A DNA stretch of 64,000 nt. Source: Deltaproteobacteria bacterium. Lineage in GTDB: Bacteria > Desulfobacterota > Binatia > Binatales > Binataceae. Location of the stretch: assembly GCA_021831785.1 (NCBI GenBank), contig JAKBMB010000011.1, forward strand, positions 317,491 through 381,490, in the 5' to 3' direction. The notes beneath the pieces were generated by a model. The model saw only the letters and a list, made by a program, of their open reading frames with translations. It had not been told where the DNA came from and searched no databases. The translations under genes and the position numbers were made by a program. Below are positions 47,501 to 57,462 of the stretch, piece after piece (within the stretch, counting starts at the first letter, position 1; the number at the start of each line of letters is the position of its first letter).

Positions 47501-47731
47501 CTGCGGCCCAAGCTGATGACCGTTTTTGTCGTCATCCTGAGTCTAGCGCCGATTTTTTTCGAAACGGGAATCGGCAACGACGTGATGAAACCGATAGCGG
47601 TGCCCATAGTAGGCGGGATGGTTACGTCTTCGATCGCCGTTCTGATACTGCTGCCCGTTCTGTTCGCCATGATCAAGGAGCGGGCGGCAGCCGGAGGCGC
47701 TCTCAGACCATCGGGCGCGGACGCGCTATGA
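44576..47731 (+). CDS. cusA: CusA-like heavy-metal RND efflux pump
   Basis: 1051 residues with the RND twelve-helix, two-porter-loop layout. The metal-specific HME subfamily is shown by [35 protein letters not shown]. Methionines at the three positions used by CusA for Cu(I)/Ag(I) appear conserved: [12 protein letters not shown]-like ([13 protein letters not shown]), [15 protein letters not shown], and [14 protein letters not shown]. TM4 shows [20 protein letters not shown], the proton-relay region. GTG start at 44576, 40 bp after cusB. No CusC outer-membrane gene is in the window, so the channel must be encoded elsewhere. Confidence 0.95.
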   Translation: [1051 protein letters not shown]

Positions 47732-47923
47732 GGCACGGCGCTTGACCGCCAACAACGTTCGATCGCTAACGGCGAGCGCATCCTCAAGGTCCTTTAGGCG
47801 CCGTCGGCTGTAGTTTAGTCGAGAAACTTCGCGCGGACTCACAAGCGCCGCGGCCTGAGTGGCGGACTTTAACTAATGTAGGGCGTCGCGAAAACGTGCC
47901 CCTGAAACGGAGTGAGCAAGGAA

Positions 47924-48748
47924 ATGACAGCTCAAGCAAATCGGACCACGGTGACCTCGGTTGCGCTCGGCCTGGCTTTGGGGCTGGCGATGCTCTCGCT
48001 TTCGGCGGGCCGCACTGCGGCGCAGACCGCGATCAAAGAGTCCGGACCGGTAGCGGAAGATGAGGTGCCGCAGGCGATCAAAACGGCGTTGAGCGCCCCG
48101 GGACGGACGGCCGCCGACAAGTCTTTGGACGCCGGCCGCAGACCCGAGCAGGTGATGACTTTGCTGGGAATTAAGCCCGGGATGCGGGTGGCCGATCTTT
48201 ATGCCGGAGCGGGCTACACCACCGAGATTTTGGCCCGGATCGTCGGCCCCACGGGCAAGGTCTACTCGCAAAACGCGGCGTTCGAGCCGCGCTTCAAGCG
48301 TTTCGAGGATGCTTGGCGAAACCGGCTCAAGAGCCCGGAACTGAGCAACGTCGTTGCCGTAAGCGCGCCCTTCGACGCCGATCATCTTCTGCCCGTTGCG
48401 CCCAACTCCCTCGACGCGGTGATAATCAACCTCAACTACCATGACCTCGTCTGGCGCGGCGTAAACCGCGATAAGTTCAACTTGAGCGTGTTCCACGATC
48501 TCAAACCCGGCGGCGTGTACGGCATAATCGACAGCAGCGCCCAGCCGGGCTCCGGCGTCCGCGACGTAAAGACCCTCCATCGCATCGACGAGCAGTTCCT
48601 GGTCAACGAAGTGGAGAAGGCCGGCTTCAAGCTTGTCGCGGCATCCAACGTCCTGCGTCATCCCGACGACGACCGCACCTGGGTCGTGTTCCAGCATCGT
48701 GGGCACCAAGACCGCTTCGTGCTCAAGTTCGTCAAGCCCCAAAGCTAG
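47924..48748 (+). CDS. Signal-peptide-bearing class I methyltransferase-like protein
   Basis: About 274 residues. An N-terminal hydrophobic segment (VTSVALGLALGLAMLSLSAGRTAAQ) looks like a Sec signal. The body has a methyltransferase fold: LLGIKPGMRVADLYAGAGYTTEILARIVGPTGKVYSQN (motif I), DAVIINLNYHDLVW and HDLKPGGVYGIID. Exported members of this family are common in Gram-negatives, yet SAM is not expected in the periplasm, so activity is uncertain. The usual DxGxGxG is DLYAGAG here. ATG 47924 with GGAG 11 bases upstream is chosen. Confidence 0.87.
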   Translation: MTAQANRTTVTSVALGLALGLAMLSLSAGRTAAQTAIKESGPVAEDEVPQAIKTALSAPGRTAADKSLDAGRRPEQVMTLLGIKPGMRVADLYAGAGYTTEILARIVGPTGKVYSQNAAFEPRFKRFEDAWRNRLKSPELSNVVAVSAPFDADHLLPVAPNSLDAVIINLNYHDLVWRGVNRDKFNLSVFHDLKPGGVYGIIDSSAQPGSGVRDVKTLHRIDEQFLVNEVEKAGFKLVAASNVLRHPDDDRTWVVFQHRGHQDRFVLKFVKPQS

Positions 48749-48901
48749 CTTGACGCCCGCGCGATCGCCAGCCGCAGCTTTCAGGTCCGGTCGACCCGGC
48801 TTGCAACCTCAATCGGCCGCTCCGTATGATTCTCCACATAATCGGGCGGCCGCGCCCGTCAGCGCGAACAACCCGCGCCGCGGCTTGGTGAAACACCGAC
48901 C

Positions 48902-51712
<2,811 letters not shown>

Positions 51713-52519
51713 ATGGGCGCCAACCCATATCGCGAGATCGAGACCGCCAAGCCCGGAACCGTGGGCTGGCGCGTGCACTACGTTGCGATCGCCACTTCCA
51801 CGCAGGATGTCGCGGCCGAACTGGCGCGCAGCGGGTCGGCGCCGGGGACCGTCGTGATCGCCGAGACGCAAAGCGCCGGCCGCGGCCGCAAAACGCATCG
51901 GTGGTACTCGCCGCCCGGCGTCAACTTGTACTTGACGGTGATTTTGCGCCCTAGAATCGACCCGGCCGAGCTTCCTCGCCTAAGCCTGGCGGCGGGAGTC
52001 GCGGTTGCGCAAGCCTTGGAGAGTTTCGCGCCGGGGCTGGTGGGGCTTAAATGGCCCAACGACATCTGGCTTAGAGGAAAAAAGGCCGGCGGCATCCTCG
52101 CTCAGACGATGAAGGTCGGCGCGCGTGATGAAACGGCCGTCGTCCTGCTCGGAATCGGACTCAACGTCAATCTCGAAGCCCAGCAGATTCCGATTGACCT
52201 TCGCGGCTCGGCGACTTCGCTCTGCATCGAGGTCGGCAAGCCGTGCGATCGTGTGAGGCTCGCCGCGGCCCTCTTTGAGCATTTACACAAAATTCTCGCC
52301 GAGCTCGAAACCGAGGGTTTCAGCGCCATCCGAGCGCGATGGGAACGCTTGTCGCCGCTAACCGGCAAAACCGTGAACGTGCTTGACTGCGGGAACAGGT
52401 TTGCCGGAAAAGTGATAGGCATCGACGAGGACGGCGCCCTTTTGCTAAAAACGGAAAGTGAAAAACCCATCCGCCTGCGGGCCGGGGAAGTCACGCTTTC
52501 CGGTTTATCTAGCCCGTAG
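51713..52519 (+). CDS. birA: Biotin-[acetyl-CoA-carboxylase] ligase
   Basis: 268 residues. It attaches biotin to carboxylase carrier protein via biotinyl-AMP. The biotin-binding loop GRGRKTHRWYSPPGVNLY is present, with LKWPNDIW and KAGGILAQT, then the C-terminal capping domain. No N-terminal DNA-binding domain is seen, so this is a ligase without the repressor function of E. coli BirA. ATG directly abuts the valS stop codon, indicating one operon. Confidence 0.94.
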   Translation: MGANPYREIETAKPGTVGWRVHYVAIATSTQDVAAELARSGSAPGTVVIAETQSAGRGRKTHRWYSPPGVNLYLTVILRPRIDPAELPRLSLAAGVAVAQALESFAPGLVGLKWPNDIWLRGKKAGGILAQTMKVGARDETAVVLLGIGLNVNLEAQQIPIDLRGSATSLCIEVGKPCDRVRLAAALFEHLHKILAELETEGFSAIRARWERLSPLTGKTVNVLDCGNRFAGKVIGIDEDGALLLKTESEKPIRLRAGEVTLSGLSSP

Positions 52520-52853
52520 GGTATGCGAGCGGGGTAGTCGTCGGGCGGATTGTGCTGCCGATGTCCGTAAGCGGTGCACAGAGCAGTTGCGTTTGCCTTT
52601 TGTGTGCACATACCGAGCGACGGCCGGACGCGCAGCGCGGTCGGCTTGGTCGATGGGGACGGCCAATCGCGCAGACGGCGGCTCGTGAAATGGGGTGGCT
52701 CATGTAAAAGAAGCCCTCGTGGGCGTGAGATTTTCGCAACCCTTGCGCCGGCGACGCCGCCGCTTGAGTCTGTTGTGCGCGCGCCGCCGGCAAAATTTGC
52801 CTCGTAATATTTCGCTTCGAGGCTGACACGTCAGGACCTGGGGGGACGCGGTT
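52520..52853. other. Intergenic region between birA and the EF-G paralogue
   Basis: Nothing recognisable is seen. The AT-rich stretch ATTTTCGCAACCCTT / AAAATTTGCCTCGTAATATTTCG near 52790-52815 is the best candidate promoter region. Confidence 0.4.
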
Positions 52854-54953
52854 ATGGCGGTAGAGGAAGTTGTTCGGCTTAGAACTATAGCGATTGTAGG
52901 GCAGGGCGGTGCCGGCAAGACACAACTGGCCGAGGCATTGCTGTTCAGCGCCGGCGCAATTAGCCGGCTGGGCCGTCCGGACGACGGTTCGTCGGCGATG
53001 GACTTCGAGCCCGAAGAACTTGGCCGCCGTGTCTCGTTGAACGCGGCATTCCATCACCTGAGCTGGAAGAAAAACGAAGTTATCTTTGCCGACACGCCCG
53101 GATACAACGCCTTTCTGGGCGACACTTACAACGTTTTGCACGCGGTTGACGGGTTGGTCTTCGTTGTTAGCCCAGGCGCCGACATGAAGGTGGAGGCGGA
53201 GAAGTTATGGGCTGCCGCAAGCGATCTCAACCTTCCACGCATCGCGTTTGTCTCGCGGCTTGACCGAGAACGGTCCGACTTCGCTAACGCCATCAAGGAC
53301 CTCGAAAAGACCTTGGGCGCGCGACCCGTCGGCCTTGCGCTGCCGGTCGGGCAAGAGAGCACCTTTAGCGGTGTCGTCGATTTGCTCGCAATGAAGGCAT
53401 GGCTCATCGGCGAGGGTCCGGAGAAGCCGAGGCAGGAAGAGCTTTCGGGGGAGCTCAAGGCGCGCGCCGAGCAAGCACGAAGCAAGTTGTGCGACGCGGT
53501 GGCCGAGATCGACGACGCGCTGCTCGAAAAATACCTCGAACAAGGTACGCTTGAGTACGGCGAGCTTCGCGCCGCCTTGAAACAGGCCACGCTGTCCGGC
53601 AAATTGGTTCCGGTCCTGTGCGGCTCGGGCGCGCGCAACGTCGGCATTGCGCAGCTTCTCGACGCTGTAGTCGAACTGCTGCCGTCGCCCGCCGAGCGTC
53701 CGCCGTGGAAGTGCGTAAGCCCAAGTAACGGCAGCCCGCTCGAACGCGTCGCCGACCCTAACCAGCCGTTTTCCGCGCTGGTGTTCAAGACCGTTATCGA
53801 CCCGTTTGCCGGACGATTGTCGATCTTTCGCGTCGTCTCGGGGCGGACTACAAGCGACTCGGCCGTGTTCAACGCCACGCGCCAGAGCAAGGAGCGCTTC
53901 GGCCAGTTGCTGCGCCTTGAAGGCAAGAAACAGGCTTCGTTGGATGCGTGCCTGCCCGGCGAGATCGCCGCCGTGGCGAAGCTCAAGGACACTTACACCG
54001 GCGACACGCTTTGCGACGAAAAATCGCCGGTGCTCTTCGGCGCGTTGGCGCGACTTAACCCGGTGATCTCTTTCGCCCTTCACCCCAAGAGCAAAAACGA
54101 CGAGGAGCGGGCCTCGATCTCGCTGCAAAGGCTGGTGGAAGAAGACCCGGCCTTGCAGACTCATCGCGACCCGCAGACTCACGATATCATCTTGTCCGGA
54201 GCCGGCCAGATGCATATCGAAGTGGCGGTGGAAAAGTTAAAGCGGAAGTTTAACGTTGAAGTGGAGCTCCAGGCGCCCAAGGTCCCCTACAAGGAGACCA
54301 TCAAGGGCCGCGCCGAAGCTCAAGGCAAATACAAGCGGCAGTCGGGAGGCCGCGGCCAGTACGGCGACTGCTGGCTGCGGGTCGAGCCAGTCGGACGCGG
54401 CAAGGGTTTCGAGTTCGTCGACGCGGTCGTCGGCGGTGTCATCCCGCGCCAATTTATCCCCTCGGTTGAAAAGGGCGTACGCAATACGATGGCCGAGGGT
54501 TTCCTGGCCGGATACGAGCTCGTCGATATACGGGTGGCGGTCTTTGACGGGTCCCATCATACGGTCGACTCGTCGGACATGGCCTTCCAGATCGCTGCCT
54601 CGATGGGCCTCAAAGCGGCGCTTGAAAAGGCCAAGCCGATACTTCTGGAGCCCATCATGGCGCTGGAGGTCGCTTGTCCCGACGAGAACATGGGCGACGT
54701 GATCGGAGATCTGAATGCGCGGCGCGGCAGAGTGCTCGGCGTCGACCGGCGCGGGTCGAACCAGATAATCAAAGCGCTGGTTCCGATGGCTGAAATCCTG
54801 CGCTACGCGCCCGAGTTGCGCTCACTGACCTCCGGCCGCGGATCGTTTGAAGCGCAGTTCTCGCACTACGAGGAGGTGCCGTCCCATGTCGCGGAAAAGA
54901 TAATCAAGGACGCACATGAGGCTGCCGCGTCAAAGAGCCGCGCGCACGTGTAA
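52854..54953 (+). CDS. EF-G-like translational GTPase (EF-G paralogue)
   Basis: 699 residues with EF-G domain order I-V. The G1 motif GQGGAGKT and G3 DTPGY are normal, but the G4 guanine-specificity motif reads SRLDRERS instead of NKxD, and G2 is weak. Domain II through V are EF-G-like, including FALHPKSKNDEERASISLQRLVEEDPAL and SGGRGQYGDCWLRVEP. This pattern is found in the EF-G-II-like proteins that accompany a canonical EF-G, with uncertain role. It probably supplements, and does not replace, fusA. Confidence 0.9.
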   Translation: MAVEEVVRLRTIAIVGQGGAGKTQLAEALLFSAGAISRLGRPDDGSSAMDFEPEELGRRVSLNAAFHHLSWKKNEVIFADTPGYNAFLGDTYNVLHAVDGLVFVVSPGADMKVEAEKLWAAASDLNLPRIAFVSRLDRERSDFANAIKDLEKTLGARPVGLALPVGQESTFSGVVDLLAMKAWLIGEGPEKPRQEELSGELKARAEQARSKLCDAVAEIDDALLEKYLEQGTLEYGELRAALKQATLSGKLVPVLCGSGARNVGIAQLLDAVVELLPSPAERPPWKCVSPSNGSPLERVADPNQPFSALVFKTVIDPFAGRLSIFRVVSGRTTSDSAVFNATRQSKERFGQLLRLEGKKQASLDACLPGEIAAVAKLKDTYTGDTLCDEKSPVLFGALARLNPVISFALHPKSKNDEERASISLQRLVEEDPALQTHRDPQTHDIILSGAGQMHIEVAVEKLKRKFNVEVELQAPKVPYKETIKGRAEAQGKYKRQSGGRGQYGDCWLRVEPVGRGKGFEFVDAVVGGVIPRQFIPSVEKGVRNTMAEGFLAGYELVDIRVAVFDGSHHTVDSSDMAFQIAASMGLKAALEKAKPILLEPIMALEVACPDENMGDVIGDLNARRGRVLGVDRRGSNQIIKALVPMAEILRYAPELRSLTSGRGSFEAQFSHYEEVPSHVAEKIIKDAHEAAASKSRAHV

Positions 54954-55040
54954 CTAGGCGCCCCCTGCGCGATAGTCCCCCCATCCCTGAGCGACCCCCC
55001 GCGTCCGCTCGCGCAGGGCTAATCGCGCTGCCCGCCCCGC

Positions 55041-55271
55041 TCATGGCGCCTTGTACAGCACCTTGCCGGCGCTGTCGAAAAGCGCGAGGCCCGGTCCGTC
55101 GGATGTCATACCAAGCACCGCACGCATATGGCCCGCGCTGTCCACCAAGCGAAACTCCCGAGCGGCGTTAAGGCCAACGGCGCTAGTTAACGCTCCGCCT
55201 ACGACTGCGCCGCCCAGGGCCAAGGCCGCAAGGGCCGCCGTGCCCGCGATTCCGCTCACGATTGTCTTCAT
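55041..55271 (-). CDS. Small exported or membrane-anchored hypothetical protein
   Basis: 76 residues. The N-terminal hydrophobic stretch (TIVSGIAGTAALAALALGGAVVGGALT) is either a signal peptide or an anchor. The rest, AAREFRLVDSAGHMRAVLGMTSDGPGLALFDSAGKVL, contains two short beta-strand repeats (FRLVDSAGHMRAVLG / LALFDSAGKVL) seen in many small bacterial proteins of unknown role. GGGGGG lies eight bases before ATG 55271. The longer open frame to 55391 is not preferred. Confidence 0.65.
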   Translation of the reverse strand: MKTIVSGIAGTAALAALALGGAVVGGALTSAVGLNAAREFRLVDSAGHMRAVLGMTSDGPGLALFDSAGKVLYKAP

Positions 55272-55491
55272 AGTGCACCCCCCGCTTTTTGGTTTCGGCT
55301 TTAGCCTGCCGCATAGCACAACGCAAGCCACAGGCGTGCGCCGTTTAAACTCGGAAGGGGTGAGACGCGCGCGCCGCGCCGCGGGCCGCAACCGTCAGCC
55401 GGGCGCCGAGTTGACGCTGGAGCGGCCACGGGAGTAAAAATCAAGTATCTGCAATGTGAAAAATGGAAATTCTGTCCAAAAGGAGCAGGCC

Positions 55492-55701
55492 ATGCGCAAG
55501 AACGTGGGCGCAGCCGACAGGGTGGTGCGCGTCATCGTCGGCCTTGCCCTGTTGTCCGTGCTGTTTCTGGCGCGGGGCAACGCGAGATACTTGGGGCTTA
55601 TCGGCTTGATTCCTCTAGTAACGGCGCTTGTCGGCTGGTGTCCGGCCTGGACCTTGCTGGGCGTCAACACCTGTCCCGTCAAGAGCGGCAAAGCGGCCTA
55701 A
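55492..55701 (+). CDS. DUF2892 family membrane protein
   Basis: 69 residues of the DUF2892 (YgaP membrane-domain-like) family: KNVGAADRVVRVIVGLALLSVLF, LGLIGLIPLVTALVGWCPAWTLLGVNTCP. The two helices and the terminal CPAWTLLGVNTC cysteine pair match family members that are often fused or next to rhodanese domains. AAAGGAG precedes the ATG by six bases. Confidence 0.88.
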   Translation: MRKNVGAADRVVRVIVGLALLSVLFLARGNARYLGLIGLIPLVTALVGWCPAWTLLGVNTCPVKSGKAA

Positions 55702-57246
55702 GCGCGGCCAGAGAGACGAAGCCCCCCTGGGTTGGGAAGGTCGTCCATCGTGTCGTGATGCTTAGCATCCTCGAACGCACGGATCTTATTCGGTCTCTCA
55801 CCGGCATCGGAGTGTTCCGGTCTGGCTGCGGCCCGAAAGGCCCGCCTTGGATCACTTTCCTTTACTTCAGCCGCATTTAGAACGGAACAGACCCCGGCGT
55901 TTTGCCAAGGTTCGATAAGACCCTCTGTAAGAAAGCTATTTGAGGTCGCGCGTGCGCGCGCTTAGGACGCGATGGGGGCATTAACCTTTGCATGCCCAGC
56001 GGTCGCTGATAGTACCCCAAAAAGTTTCTGGTCGTACGCGCTAGTATACCGAGTCGCAAATTCGTCTACGAAAGGCTCGGCGAAGGCTGTTTTCAGGTCA
56101 TCCTGAGAGTTTGTGATTTTTTTAACGTCAGCGTTTGGTGTCATCCTGAGCGAGCGTCGCGCGAGTCGAAGAATCCCGGAAAAACGAGGGGTCTTTCGAC
56201 TCCCGCCGCGCCGGCGTTCGCTCAAGATGACACAAGATTGGGCGGAACTCAAAAACTCACAAACCCTGAGCGCAGCGAGCCGGCGAGCGGAGTCGAAGGG
56301 CCTCGCGCGCTCCTGCGTGCGTCATGGGTACGGCGAATGCGGCCGTCGCGACGGCGGCCGCGAATTCCCTTCGACTGGGCTCAGGGCAGGCTCTTCGACA
56401 CGGCTCGCTTCGCTCGCCGGCTCAGGATGACAGAGGCGGCGGTGCTGGCGGCTGCCGCAGCGATCGGCACCTTAGCCCCGAATTATTCAACGCACTTTAA
56501 ACTCGGAACACTAGGCGCCGCTGTTATAACCACTGTGCGGCGGCAAAATGGGTCCGGGCCTAATTTCGGCCTCAGTGGCTGGCTTTGAGAATCGGAGTGG
56601 CTCAGTTTGCGCGAGGACCCCCTGGTCCGAGCAAGAGCGATCTTTTCATTATCCTGAAGCAATTGATCACATTTGCAGCAGAGGCAGTAGGTCCATTTTC
56701 AGTTTTTCTCGTTATCGACCAAAGAGCGGAGTCTACCCTCCTGACCGCATCCGTCACGCTGGCACTTGGTTTGAGTCATCGTCTATTCCTGCGTGAGGCG
56801 CGGATCGTCAGGAGCGGCTATAGTAGCGATGCATTGTGCGATTGCCGCTTGCGTATAAGCCAGCGCCGGGACTCGCCGCAGGCCGCGCTAAAGCCACGAC
56901 CCTCAAGGAGCGGGGCGCGGCTAAAGCTTGGGTCTAGGCCGGCGCTCCCAAGTGTTTCACGCCGCGAACCGAACCGCCCCGAACTTCTCTTTGGTCCTTG
57001 TCGTCGGGCGCCGAGCGTTGCAGCACTTGCGCCGCTCGGTATCCACGCCGCGCTTGGCCCAACAGCGAGCGGGTAACGCCGCGCCATGGACCGCGACCTA
57101 GTATGCGCGAGGCAAGCCGTTCGCTAAACTGGTTTAATTGCTGTTAAAGGCCGGCCTTGAGACGCCTGATACGGGCTGCGGAACAACCGAGCTTGACGCA
57201 GCGTCCAAGCCGCGGCCGGTCCCTTTTTTGGCAAGGCGTGCGCAGG
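55702..57246. other. Long gene-poor region with family B repeat
   Basis: About 1.5 kb. Contains the repeat 56103-56270, followed to about 56440 by further repeated TTCGACT/GCTCGCTTCGCTCGCCGGCTCAGGATGACA-type sequence. From 56450 to 57246 there is one open frame (56585-57076, TTG start) with a hydrophobic patch, but no family resemblance, so I do not call it. Otherwise nothing is recognised. Confidence 0.5.
56103..56270 (+). repeat. Intergenic palindromic repeat, family B copy 2
   Basis: A 168-bp element whose reverse complement matches 4201-4370 from end to end. The terminal inverted repeats read CTGAGAGTTTGTGATTTTTT and, reversed, CTCAGGGTTTGTGAGTTTTT. The interior has GTGTCATCCTGAGCGAGCG and its inverted partner CGCTCAAGATGACAC, forming a long hairpin in single-stranded form. 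Confidence 0.72.
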
Positions 57247-57459
57247 ATGGAGAGTTTCGGCAAGACCCTTATAGTACTGGGCCTGGTGACCGCCGGAGTT
57301 GGGCTGCTTATCTGGCAGTTAGGGCCGTCGGCTTGGCTGGGGCGCCTGCCGGGTGACATAATCATTCGCAGAGGCAGCTTCACCTTCTATTTCCCGCTGG
57401 CCACTTCGATTCTCATCAGCCTCATCCTTACGCTCGTCCTGATGCTGTTTAGGCGCTGA
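57247..57459 (+). CDS. DUF2905 family small membrane protein
   Basis: 70 residues. The sequence MESFGKTLIVLGLVTAGVGLLIWQLG and WLGRLPGDIIIRRGSFTFYFPLATSILISLILTLVL matches DUF2905, a two-helix protein often located near LPS or core genes. It ends three bases before the NtrY-like gene, so the two are probably translated together. Confidence 0.85.
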   Translation: MESFGKTLIVLGLVTAGVGLLIWQLGPSAWLGRLPGDIIIRRGSFTFYFPLATSILISLILTLVLMLFRR

Positions 57460-57462
57460 TCA

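Noticed and set aside
56585-57076. Open frame of 163 codons with a hydrophobic patch
   Set aside because: TTG start, no ribosome site, no recognisable family, and the second half is arginine/proline-rich shadow-like sequence.
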